Position numbers and translations under genes: made by a program
The notes under the pieces: model-generated
Database searches by the model: none
Told to the model about the DNA's origin: nothing
What the model saw: the letters and a program-made list of their open reading frames with translations, nothing else
In this document: positions 25,065 through 33,101 of the stretch, piece after piece
Layout of the letters: each line of letters opens with the position of its first letter
Position numbering within the stretch: position 1 is the stretch's first letter
Origin: Crateriforma spongiae
Lineage (GTDB): Bacteria; Planctomycetota; Planctomycetia; Pirellulales; Pirellulaceae
Assembly (NCBI RefSeq): GCF_012290005.1
Contig: NZ_JAAXMS010000003.1
Span: 310,001-374,000, forward strand
DNA length: 64,000 nucleotides
Reading direction: 5' to 3'

Positions 25065-26132
25065 CTAACGTTGTCCGGCCACCGTGTTTTGATCCAGGAC
25101 GCTTCCGCGTGCCTCGTTCAGCATGCCGGCCAAGTCTTCCATAATCACACTGGCCGGCAACGCGTAGCTGACGACGCGGCCGGCGCGAGCGATGTTCATC
25201 CCGATCACGCGACCGTCGCTGTCCAAAATCGGACCGCCACATTCATCGGGATTCAGCACGGTGTCGTGTTGAAATACGTCATCGAAGCCGGACAGGCGTG
25301 CGCTGCGGGGGCCGTTGACGCGTGCGTCGTTTTCCGTTTCCTGCAGCACGCTAAGATCACGAAGTCGCGCGTCCATCTCCAATCGGTCTTCACCGCGGAC
25401 GATGGTCAATGCCACGACTTCGCCCGGGTACATTTTGCTCAGCGTGTTGACCACGGCAAAGCGATCGGGTTGCTGGCGGCCATTGATCGCCACGATGCGA
25501 TCCCCCTGTTCGATGCCCGCTTGATCGGCGCCGCTGCCGGGTTGGACACCACGAACGGTTGCACCGGAGCGTTCGGCGCTGACCAGTTGAACGCCAAGGC
25601 GGCCTTTGTGTTCGACACGGACTCGTCGTGAACCGATCGCCCCGATCCCGATCGTGCGTCCGGTGCGTCCGGGGCTGATCAGAAAACTGCCGGCCGTCGG
25701 CGTCTGGTCCACCCAAGTCACCGGAGTGAACGTTTCATCAGATTCGATTTTGATCAGACCCAAATCGGACGATCGGCGGACCGCGGCGATGCGTCCGGGC
25801 AACAGACGGTTATCCGACATGCGGACGCGGATCGGATCGCCCGTCAATTCACTGCGTTTGGTCAGGACATATCCTTCGGCGGCCACGATCGTGCCCAAGG
25901 CCACCGGACGATCACCGCTGTAGACCTTCACGACGCTGTCGATGGTCGACTGTGACAGCGGCGAAACCAAACGCTTCATTTCCGCGTTGTCGCGTCGCTG
26001 GGATGTCCGCAGACCCAACTGGTGCCGCAACCAAGCTTCGGTGTCGTCGTAGTCTTGAGCCCGTGCGACATCGACATCGATCGTCATGATCGACAACGCG
26101 GCAAGGCAAAGGATCCACCAATTCTTATTCAT
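25065..26132 (-). CDS. Degenerate HtrA-like protein with PDZ inserted in the protease fold
   Basis: ATG 26132 starts a signal peptide (NKNWWILCLAALSIMTIDVDVARAQ); 355 residues. The trypsin-like first barrel is recognisable (VALGTIVAAEGYVLTKRSELTG, SSDLGLIKIE with Asp123), but the position of catalytic His holds Ser94. A PDZ domain follows directly (~178-258: RLGVQLVSAERSGATVRGVQPGSGADQAGIEQGDRIVAING). Only then comes the piece that normally carries the active serine, DTVLNPDECGGPILDSDGRVIGMN, with Cys298 in place of Ser. The protein is therefore very likely not a normal serine protease and may be a binding or scaffold protein. It lies 270 bp downstream of an intact HtrA-like gene on the same strand. 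Confidence 0.85.
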   Translation of the reverse strand: MNKNWWILCLAALSIMTIDVDVARAQDYDDTEAWLRHQLGLRTSQRRDNAEMKRLVSPLSQSTIDSVVKVYSGDRPVALGTIVAAEGYVLTKRSELTGDPIRVRMSDNRLLPGRIAAVRRSSDLGLIKIESDETFTPVTWVDQTPTAGSFLISPGRTGRTIGIGAIGSRRVRVEHKGRLGVQLVSAERSGATVRGVQPGSGADQAGIEQGDRIVAINGRQQPDRFAVVNTLSKMYPGEVVALTIVRGEDRLEMDARLRDLSVLQETENDARVNGPRSARLSGFDDVFQHDTVLNPDECGGPILDSDGRVIGMNIARAGRVVSYALPASVIMEDLAGMLNEARGSVLDQNTVAGQR

Positions 26133-26251
26133 GACGAAGGGATGCGGTTTCCGGTGTCGGGGACTGGCAGGGTCGTGAAAAGAACAAATCGAAATGGCCG
26201 GTAGCGTTTTAACTGCAAAGAAACACATGGCGTCGCTGGCCCCTGTTTCCA

Positions 26252-27403
26252 TCAGTCGTCGTCTTCACCTCGTCCGATTTCCAACAGGACTTTGAACTGG
26301 GTGCCGCCGCGGGTCAGCCAAACCACGACGCGTTCACCGGGCATCGTGTTGGAGACCGCGCGGGTCAGCGATTCAAAATTCGAAACGCTGACTTCGCCAA
26401 ATTGTGTGATCACATCGCCTGGTTCGATTCCTGCGTCTTGGGCAGGCGAACCGTCATGCACGTCCAGGATTCGGGCGTCGGGATAAGAATTGTTGCCGGT
26501 CACACCGATGACGGGGCGAAAGCCGGGCAGACTGCCCCACGCTTCGCCGGCCATCAAACGGTCCCAGCTGTCTTTGTAGTAGTCGACCGGAACGTGCAAG
26601 TTGTCCGCCACGTCGTTGCCGATCCGGCTGTGGATGGCGATCAAGCGGCCTTCGATGTCGAACAATGGACCGCCACTGTCGCCGCCGATCAGAGCGCAAT
26701 CGGTCAACAGGGATCCCGACTGGATGGCCAAGATTCGGCCGACGCGGGTCACCGTGCCGCGCGACGTGTCGTAGCCGCCGGGATGCCCGGTCGCCACGCA
26801 CCACATTCCCGGACGCAGACGATCGCTGGTACCCGGTGACGCACAGGGCCACGGCCGGCCGTTGTTCTGGCCGCCATGAATCCGCAGCAATCCGGCGTCG
26901 ACGTGCCGATTCATTCCCAGGGTCGTGGCCAACACCGTGCGGCCGTCGTCCAACATGATTTCCGCCGTCTTACCCGGCCGCATTGCGACGTGAGCGGCGG
27001 TCAGGACCAGACCGCTTTGCGTGATGATCACGCCACAGCCTTGTGCCGGTCCGATTTTCACACCGACGGTGCAGCGGGCACCACGTCGGGCGACCTGTTG
27101 GACCTGGTCTTCCAGTTGGCGGAATTCGTCGATCGAATCGGGAACGCCACCGTAACGCAATTCGTCGCGAAGCGGATCCGGGATGGTGACTTTGGTGTCA
27201 CCGTCATAGTCGTTTTCGATGCGGGCGCTGACCGCCGTGGTCGACGTGGCCAGCGGATTCGCCACGATCGTCTGTCCGGACGCCGCGGATGACGACAGCC
27301 AAGTGATGCCCAGTGTCAGCACCAGTGCCAGCCCGGCGGTTCGCTGCCCCGATGGGCGTTCGACTGATCGCGAAGTCCAATTCATTGGTGGATACGATTC
27401 CAT
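26252..27403 (-). CDS. Trypsin-like serine protease with C-terminal PDZ (HtrA/DegP-like)
   Basis: Start at ATG 27403 or 27385 (GTG 27433 less likely); a signal peptide (AGLALVLTLGITWLSSSAASG) follows. The triad is intact: His138 in VLTAAHVA, Asp169 in HVDAGLLRI and Ser243 in LIGGDSGGPLFD (numbered from 27403). A PDZ domain forms the C-terminus (RPVIGVTGNNSYPDARILDVHDGSPAQDAGIEPGDVITQFGEV). It is expected in the periplasm as a protease for damaged or regulatory proteins. It is the upstream member of a tandem pair with a degenerate paralogue, which may bind or regulate it. The stretch before it holds a 16-bp tandem repeat. Confidence 0.92.
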   Translation of the reverse strand: MESYPPMNWTSRSVERPSGQRTAGLALVLTLGITWLSSSAASGQTIVANPLATSTTAVSARIENDYDGDTKVTIPDPLRDELRYGGVPDSIDEFRQLEDQVQQVARRGARCTVGVKIGPAQGCGVIITQSGLVLTAAHVAMRPGKTAEIMLDDGRTVLATTLGMNRHVDAGLLRIHGGQNNGRPWPCASPGTSDRLRPGMWCVATGHPGGYDTSRGTVTRVGRILAIQSGSLLTDCALIGGDSGGPLFDIEGRLIAIHSRIGNDVADNLHVPVDYYKDSWDRLMAGEAWGSLPGFRPVIGVTGNNSYPDARILDVHDGSPAQDAGIEPGDVITQFGEVSVSNFESLTRAVSNTMPGERVVVWLTRGGTQFKVLLEIGRGEDDD

Positions 27404-27820
27404 AATGCCATCGAAGGTCCACTGCGGGACCACGCCAAACCATTCGCCTGAGTGAATCGAAACGTGTAAATCGAAAACAGGGTGGATCGAAAACAGGGTG
27501 GATCGAAGTAGGAAGCTCGAAAGCCAAACTGCCGTGCCAAACGGCCCCAGTTTGATCCGCCTTCGGCTGCGGCCTATTGTAGCCGGGCCGACACCGGTGA
27601 AACCCCGAAAAACGGCTCGGGGTGTCGCGGCCTGAGCGAATCATGCCTTTTCAGCCCGTCAAACCGCACGGTTTTTCATCAGCCGCGGCGACGGTTTGGA
27701 ACCCACGGGGCCTGCAGCGACCCGGTTGGGGCGGAAAACGCGACTTCGGGCCGCCCGTCCGGTTTGGGGGCATTTTTTGGCCGATTTCACGACTTTTGTG
27801 ACCACTGTTTGACGACTTTG
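27404..27820. other. Divergent intergenic region, no gene recognised
   Basis: About 417 bp lie between the HtrA-like gene (minus) and the SDR epimerase (plus), so both promoters should be here. A 16-bp tandem repeat sits at 27470-27501. A short open frame on the plus strand near 27643 has no family resemblance or clear ribosome site and was not called. No tRNA or riboswitch was recognised. Confidence 0.5.
27470..27510. repeat. 16-bp tandem repeat, about 2.4 copies
   Basis: The unit ATCGAAAACAGGGTGG occurs at 27470-27485 and 27486-27501 without change, and a partial third copy (ATCGAAG...) follows. It lies upstream of the HtrA-like gene and may be simple slippage. Confidence 0.9.
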
Positions 27821-28816
27821 ATGCCACCCAGTGACCTCGATTCTTGCCGGAACCGGCCGCCTGGTGCCCAGGGAAGCCCTGAAAACCAGCGGACGCTAAA
27901 TCAACGGACATTGATATTCGGTTGCGGCTATGTCGGACGGCGGGTTGCCCGACTGGCCCAGGCACGTGGCGACCAAGTTTGGGCCACGACGCGGGATCGG
28001 CGGAAAGCCGAAGCGATCAAAGAAGCCGGCTGGCGACCACTGATTGCCGATTGGAATCGGTCACCGACGCTACGTGATCTGCCGCCGGTGGACCGGTTGT
28101 TGGTCGCGGTCAGCCACGATTCGGCATCCCGGGTCGGACGTTACGAATCGCAGGTTTTGGGGCTGCAGCGTCTGTTGGACGCGATCGCGCCGACCACGCG
28201 AGTCGTCTACATCAGCACGACCGGCGTCTATCACCAGCGTGACGGTCGCTGGGTCGACGAAACGTCACCGACGCGGCCGACACGCCCCGGCGGCCAGGCA
28301 CACTTGATGGCCGAAGAACGGGTTCGCCGCTGGGCAATGCATCGCCGGGCGACAACGCTGCGGCTGGGTGGGATCTATGGTCCCGAACGTGTGCCACGGA
28401 TCGCCGATGTCCGCGACGGTCGGGTCTTGGCATCGCCGGGCGGCGGGTATCTGAATTTGATCCATGTTGCCGATGCGGCCGCAGCGGTGATGGCGGCTTG
28501 GCAGGCGATGGATACGAATGACCCAGAATCGTCCCGCGTCCACTCACATCGGTTGTTCGCCGTTGCCGATGATCGGCCCGTGGTCCGCCGCGAGTTTTAT
28601 CAGTACATCGCCGATCGTTTGGCCGCGCCGACGCCGCGGTTTGCCGACGGTCAATCCAAAATGTCGGTCCGCAGCAACAGCAACAAACGCGTGTGGAACC
28701 GAAGAATGAAACGATGTCTTTTACCTCGACTGGCTTTCCCGACCTATCGCCAGGGGCTGGACGATGTGCTGGATCGTGATCGTCGTGGCGGTTCCCATCG
28801 CGGCGCGAATCCTTAG
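27821..28816 (+). CDS. NAD(P)-dependent epimerase/dehydratase-like SDR protein
   Basis: Start likely at ATG 27821; the nucleotide-binding fold begins only at RTLIFGCGYVGRRVARLAQARGDQVWATTRD, so the start is approximate, and the sequence before it holds a small duplication (NQRTLNQRTL). The glycine motif is GxGYVG as in atypical extended SDRs of the YeeZ/SDR_a5 type. RVVYISTTGVYHQRDGRWVDETSPTRPTRPGG is the catalytic region, with a conserved-looking Tyr, and LRLGGIYGPERVP and YLNLIHVADAAAAVMAAWQ complete the fold. Substrate unknown. It is followed by the MBL hydrolase 125 bp downstream on the same strand. Confidence 0.83.
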   Translation: MPPSDLDSCRNRPPGAQGSPENQRTLNQRTLIFGCGYVGRRVARLAQARGDQVWATTRDRRKAEAIKEAGWRPLIADWNRSPTLRDLPPVDRLLVAVSHDSASRVGRYESQVLGLQRLLDAIAPTTRVVYISTTGVYHQRDGRWVDETSPTRPTRPGGQAHLMAEERVRRWAMHRRATTLRLGGIYGPERVPRIADVRDGRVLASPGGGYLNLIHVADAAAAVMAAWQAMDTNDPESSRVHSHRLFAVADDRPVVRREFYQYIADRLAAPTPRFADGQSKMSVRSNSNKRVWNRRMKRCLLPRLAFPTYRQGLDDVLDRDRRGGSHRGANP

Positions 28817-28941
28817 ACTCTGCCGACGGTCGATCGTGTGGCAAAGCCGCTCGTTAATCCACGTCGGCGGATCGGGCGTTGCCGGTCCATCGACGCTTAT
28901 CCTTTTCCCATTACGTTTGCACCTATTCGCCAGGCCGAAAC

Positions 28942-29745
28942 ATGCTGCCCCGAAAGCCCCTTTTCCCAGGCATCATTGAACTGAACTTTCAAGCCGGCGA
29001 AGTTCTCGGGTGCAACGTGTTCTTGGTCTATGACGCCGACCAGTGGCTGTTGGTCGATATTGGATACGAAGAAACGGTCGACGATTATGTCGAGCTGATT
29101 CGTCAGTTGGATTTTCCATTCAGCCAGTGCAAAACGCTGGTGGCCACCCACGCCGATGTGGATCACGTTCAGGGATTGGCCAAAGCCAAGCAGATGTTGC
29201 GGACCAGCGTGACCGCGCACCCGGCGGCCGTGGCAACGTTGGAAGCCGGCGATCGGTTGAAGACGATGGCGGAAATCGAAGCCCAAGAATTGCACTTGGA
29301 CATGCCCAAGGTCACCATCGAACATCAGGTCAATGATGGTGACATCATCACCGTTGGGGATTTGGAGATCGAGGTCTGGCATACGCCCGGACACACCGAC
29401 AGCCAGTTGTCGTTTCGCGTCGGCGACGTCCTGCTAAGCGGCGACAACATCTATCGCGACGGATGCATCGGCGCGATCGACGCACACCACGGCAGCGACA
29501 TCGGCGCATTCGTCCGGTCGCTGGAACGCATCCGCAACAGTGACGTCAAATGGCTGGCCCCCAGCCATGGACCGATCTTTCGCAACGATCCCGATTTGTT
29601 GGACCGGACGATCCAGCGGGTGCGGGGTTATCTGCAGATGGCCGACTTCGGCACGCTGGCCGAATCATGGCCGTTGATGGACCAGTGGCACGACGAGGTG
29701 GCCGCCGGGACGATGCCCGAGGGCCTGCAGCCGCCATCGGCCTAG
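28942..29745 (+). CDS. MBL-fold metallo-hydrolase with altered first metal motif
   Basis: 267 residues from ATG 28942. The metallo-beta-lactamase fold is clear: NVFLVYDADQWLLVDIGYEE, THADVDHVQGL, WHTPGHTDSQLSF (His151), LLSGDNIYRDG (Asp168) and PSHGPIF (His209). The usual HxHxDH motif reads H70-A-D72-V-D74-H75, so the second histidine is Asp, which should change the metal site. Similar proteins are annotated glyoxalase II-like; the substrate is unknown. No signal peptide is visible, so it should be cytosolic. It ends 52 bp from the convergent hisG gene. Confidence 0.88.
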   Translation: MLPRKPLFPGIIELNFQAGEVLGCNVFLVYDADQWLLVDIGYEETVDDYVELIRQLDFPFSQCKTLVATHADVDHVQGLAKAKQMLRTSVTAHPAAVATLEAGDRLKTMAEIEAQELHLDMPKVTIEHQVNDGDIITVGDLEIEVWHTPGHTDSQLSFRVGDVLLSGDNIYRDGCIGAIDAHHGSDIGAFVRSLERIRNSDVKWLAPSHGPIFRNDPDLLDRTIQRVRGYLQMADFGTLAESWPLMDQWHDEVAAGTMPEGLQPPSA

Positions 29746-29797
29746 GTGAATCGCCCAGGGCTTAACCAGGACCGTTGTGGATCATGGTCGCTGTGGA

Positions 29798-30667
29798 CTA
29801 CAGGCGGCAATTGTGGATCAGCATCTCAAAGATGGCGGACGCACCGATGGACTTCAGCCGGTCCATGACTTCGGCGACTTCGCCGCGACGCACCATGACC
29901 TGGACGCTGCACCAGTCGGAATCTTCCAATGAATTGACAGTCGGCGAGTTATAGCCGGGGGTAATCTTTTCGGCTTCGGGCAACTTGGACCGCGGGATGT
30001 TGTATTCGACCATCGAATAGTCGCGAGCCAGCACGACGCCTTCCAGTCGCGCGACCAGCCGGTCGGCAGTGTCGGTGTCGCGGCAACGCGGGCCTTGGAT
30101 CAGCACCGTTTCGTAGGCACCGATTTCTTCCAAGATCCTCAGCCGGTTGGCCGCCAGCGTGCTGCCGGTTTCCACCAGGTCGACGATCGCATCGGCGACG
30201 CCCAGTTGGATCATCACTTCCACGCTGCCGGCCAGCGAAACCAGATGCGCTTTGGCGTCGTGTTTGGCCAGATAACGTGCGGTCACCGCCGGAAAGCTGG
30301 TGGCGATCCGTTTGCCGTCCAGTTCGGCCGCCGATCGGATCGGCGAATCATCGGGCACACAGAATGCCAGGCGGCAACGCCCGACACCAAAGTTCATTCG
30401 CGTCGTCACGTCGGCGTCGGCTTCTTCCACCAAATCGCTGCCGGTCACGCCCATGTCGATTGCGCCTTCGGCACACAGCGTGGGGATGTCATCGGTCCGC
30501 AAGAAGATCAGATCGATCGGCAACCCCGCCACGCGTGCGAACAGCCCGCGGTTTTGACGGCGGAATCGCAGCCCGGCTTGGGTCAGCAGGTCTTCGGCCA
30601 GTTCACTCAAGCGGCCTTTACTGGGAATGCCGATGCGAAGGGTGTCGGTGGACAGGGACGCGGACAC
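29798..30667 (-). CDS. hisG: ATP phosphoribosyltransferase
   Basis: 289 residues from GTG 30667, the length of the long (hexameric) HisG form with a C-terminal regulatory domain that usually binds histidine. It joins ATP and PRPP, the first step of histidine synthesis. Visible parts are LRIGIPSKGRLSELAEDLLTQAGL, DIPTLCAEGAIDMGVTGSDLVEE, RCRLAFCVPDD, RIATSFPAVTARYLAKH, VMIQLGVADAIVDLVETGSTLAANRLRILEEI and a C-terminal regulatory segment ending in IFEMLIHNCRL. It lies 99 bp after hisE on the same strand, so the two probably share a transcript. Confidence 0.96.
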   Translation of the reverse strand: MSASLSTDTLRIGIPSKGRLSELAEDLLTQAGLRFRRQNRGLFARVAGLPIDLIFLRTDDIPTLCAEGAIDMGVTGSDLVEEADADVTTRMNFGVGRCRLAFCVPDDSPIRSAAELDGKRIATSFPAVTARYLAKHDAKAHLVSLAGSVEVMIQLGVADAIVDLVETGSTLAANRLRILEEIGAYETVLIQGPRCRDTDTADRLVARLEGVVLARDYSMVEYNIPRSKLPEAEKITPGYNSPTVNSLEDSDWCSVQVMVRRGEVAEVMDRLKSIGASAIFEMLIHNCRL

Positions 30668-30766
30668 GATGCGGGGTTCTCCGTGATGGGTCGGGTGAGT
30701 TGCGTTCGCCGAGGTGAAATGCGTGTTTTGGGTATCGTGGTTGGACCGTCAGCCCGTCGGCGACGG

Positions 30767-31108
30767 TCATTCTTTGGGCGGGCGACTGGCCTTTTCGACC
30801 AGCCCCGATGTGCCTTCGCGACGGGCCAATTCAGCCGCGACTTCGGCGATGTCGACGCGTTTGTGGGCCAGCAAAACCAGGGTGTGGTAGATCAAATCGC
30901 CGGCTTCGTAGATGAAGTGATTGCGTCCTTCGTCGCCGGGTTCGTCTGCGGCTTCGACCAATTCACCGGCTTCCTCCAGAATCTTCTTGCCGATCTTTTC
31001 GGTCCCACCCCGCATCAGCTTGGTGGTGTACGAACCTTCGGGCATGGTTTCAGCCCGCTCGGCCAAAGTGGCCATCAGTCGAGCGATCGGATCCAGCGAT
31101 TCCGGCAT
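30767..31108 (-). CDS. hisE: Phosphoribosyl-ATP diphosphatase
   Basis: ATG 31108 follows a GGGACCC-type ribosome site; a TTG one codon earlier is possible. 113 residues with the MazG-like all-alpha fold: LMATLAERAETMPEGSYTTKLMRGGTEKIGKKILEEAGELVEAA and IYEAGDLIYHTLVLLAHKRVDIAEVAAELARR. The EExxE...ExxD residues bind magnesium. It hydrolyses phosphoribosyl-ATP to phosphoribosyl-AMP, the second step of histidine synthesis. It is stand-alone (no HisI fusion) and upstream of hisG, an order that pairs the first two steps. Confidence 0.95.
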   Translation of the reverse strand: MPESLDPIARLMATLAERAETMPEGSYTTKLMRGGTEKIGKKILEEAGELVEAADEPGDEGRNHFIYEAGDLIYHTLVLLAHKRVDIAEVAAELARREGTSGLVEKASRPPKE

Positions 31109-31328
31109 CAAAAGGGTCCCGCGGCGTGGGGAAAATCATGAAAATGGACCGTTGTGGCCCGTGAATCCTAGACACCACATTCCGGATTGCCAACGAGCGG
31201 GGAAATGGCCGTTGCCGCCGCGCGGAGTGTTTCGCTAATGTCGGCCTGAAAATCCTGTCGATCCGTCACGGCCGATCCGGCCCGACCCGGTCGACCGGCC
31301 CCCCACCGTTGACGCAAGGAAGCGCCAC

Positions 31329-32486
31329 GTGAACGCCATGCCGGCCCCCAAGCCTCGCCCGTCAGGTCTGGACGACACGTCCGCCAGCGCCCCCGTCGCG
31401 CCCGCGGCGGATCCACGTTCGATTGACCCGCGTTTGGGCGACACGATCGATGTCCCACCGGAAACCCCGTTGGAACGTTTGCGTTGTCTTCGCGATACGG
31501 TTCTGGCCGAATCTGAGGCACTGCGGCAGACCGCCCAAACGTTGTCGGCCGACGCCGTCCGCGCGGCCGAACTGACCGCCGATTGCCGGGGCAGCGTGAT
31601 CGTCACGGGCATCGGCAAAGCCGGCTGGATCGGTCAAAAGATCGCCGCCACCCTGGCCAGCGTCGGCACCCCCGCCCACTTTCTGCATCCGAGCGAAGCC
31701 GTCCACGGCGACCTGGGCCGCGTCCGAAAAGACGACCTGGTTTGGGCGTTTTCCAATTCCGGTCGCAGCGAAGAAGTCCTTGCGATCGCCGCACATTTGC
31801 GACAGTACAGCCACGGGCTGGTCGCCATCACCGCCGACGCGGACAACCCTCTGGCCGCCGCTGCCGATTTGGTCGTGACCATCGGCAAACACCGCGAAGC
31901 CTGTCACAACGGCTTGGCACCGACCTGTAGCACCACCGCCATGTTGGCCGTCGGCGATGCGATCGCGTTGCTGTCCAGCCGCATCCGCCGGTTCACACCC
32001 CAGGATTTCGCTCGTTTCCATCCCGGTGGCGCGCTCGGCCGGAAACTGACCGTCGTCGACGACATCATGCGGGACGTCGCCCATTGTCGCATCGCGCCGC
32101 ACAACGTGCCGGTGCGTCAGGCAATGGTCGTCGCGGGGCTGCACGGGCGACGCAGCGGCGCGGTGATGCTGGTCGATCCCGCCGATCAAACGTTGTCCGG
32201 GATTTTTACCGACAGCGATCTGGCACGGTTGTTGGAATCACGACGCGAAAGCGAACTGGATCGTCCCGTTTCGGAATTGATGACGCGCTGTCCGACGACG
32301 ATCCGGTCCGGATCCCAACTGCGCGACGCGATCGCGATCTTGTCCCAACGCCGGATCAGTGAATTGCCCGTCGTTGACACCACAGGACGCCCCATCGGAT
32401 TGATCGACATCACGGATGTGGTGTCGTTGGAAGGCTCCGGTGCAACTGATGGTCCGTCTTCGGTGAAGTTGACCGCCCATGTCTGA
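31329..32486 (+). CDS. kdsD: Arabinose-5-phosphate isomerase (SIS + two CBS domains)
   Basis: GTG 31329 is preceded by AAGGAA at good spacing (ATG 31338 is an alternative). The SIS domain reads SVIVTGIGKAGWIGQKIAATLASVGTPAHFLHPSEAVHGDLGRV and FSNSGRSEEVLAIAAHLR, with PTCSTTAMLAVGDAIA. Two CBS domains follow from about residue 255 (ISELPVVDTTGRPIGLIDITDVV in the second). It converts ribulose-5-phosphate to arabinose-5-phosphate for KDO, a lipopolysaccharide core sugar. It overlaps kdsC by 8 bp. The first ~35 residues are Pro/Ala-rich and not part of the fold. Confidence 0.95.
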   Translation: MNAMPAPKPRPSGLDDTSASAPVAPAADPRSIDPRLGDTIDVPPETPLERLRCLRDTVLAESEALRQTAQTLSADAVRAAELTADCRGSVIVTGIGKAGWIGQKIAATLASVGTPAHFLHPSEAVHGDLGRVRKDDLVWAFSNSGRSEEVLAIAAHLRQYSHGLVAITADADNPLAAAADLVVTIGKHREACHNGLAPTCSTTAMLAVGDAIALLSSRIRRFTPQDFARFHPGGALGRKLTVVDDIMRDVAHCRIAPHNVPVRQAMVVAGLHGRRSGAVMLVDPADQTLSGIFTDSDLARLLESRRESELDRPVSELMTRCPTTIRSGSQLRDAIAILSQRRISELPVVDTTGRPIGLIDITDVVSLEGSGATDGPSSVKLTAHV

Positions 32487-33015
32487 TGTAACCGACTTTC
32501 AGCCGCGTCCGAATGAAATCGCCGACCAGATCCGCTGTTTGATCAGCGATGTCGATGGCGTGATGACCGATGGACGAATCACCTATGACGACCAACTGGT
32601 GGAATCCAAAAGCTTCCACGCTCGTGACGGCTTGGCGATCAAGTTGTGGATGCGCAGCGGTTTCGGCTTTGGCATTCTGACCGCCCGCAAAAGCACGATC
32701 GTGCCCCATCGCGCCAGCGAACTGGGCATCGATCAGTGTGTCCAAGGCTTCGAAGACAAGTGGCCGGCCGCCGAACAAATCATGCGCCACATCGGATGCA
32801 CGCCGGAGCAAACCTGTTACATCGGCGACGATCTGCCCGACATTGCGGTGATGCGGCGTGTGGGGCTAAGCGTCGCCCCGGCGGATGCATCAGCCGACGC
32901 CCGCGACATCGCCGATTGGGTGCTGCGCACCGGCGGCGGCCAAGGTGCACTGCGTGAACTGGTGGAGTGTTTGTTGAAAGCCAAAGGTCGATGGGAGGAG
33001 CACGTGCCGACGTGA
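32479..33015 (+). CDS. kdsC: KDO-8-phosphate phosphatase
   Basis: 178 residues from ATG 32479. HAD-superfamily type C0 features: CLISDVDGVMTDGRITY (nucleophile Asp and second Asp), FGILTARKS and ICYIGDD-like TCYIGDDLPDIAVMRRVGLSVAPADA. It removes phosphate from KDO-8-phosphate just before CMP activation. Its start overlaps the end of kdsD, so translation is probably coupled. The same order occurs in Gram-negative bacteria, where lptC usually follows. Confidence 0.95.
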   Translation: MSDVTDFQPRPNEIADQIRCLISDVDGVMTDGRITYDDQLVESKSFHARDGLAIKLWMRSGFGFGILTARKSTIVPHRASELGIDQCVQGFEDKWPAAEQIMRHIGCTPEQTCYIGDDLPDIAVMRRVGLSVAPADASADARDIADWVLRTGGGQGALRELVECLLKAKGRWEEHVPT

Positions 33016-33101
33016 TCGCCCGATGACGGTCGGGCCGATGTCTGCCGAAATGCCAAACCGGGCCACGCCCCGGGATCGCATCGGCAACGGGGCCGCAACC
33101 C

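Noticed and set aside
26402-26440. GGTTCGATTCC resembling a tRNA T-loop
   Set aside because: It lies inside the HtrA-like coding sequence and has no matching acceptor, D or anticodon arms.
27470-27510. Tandem repeat considered as a CRISPR fragment
   Set aside because: Units are directly adjacent with no spacers and only about 2.4 copies.
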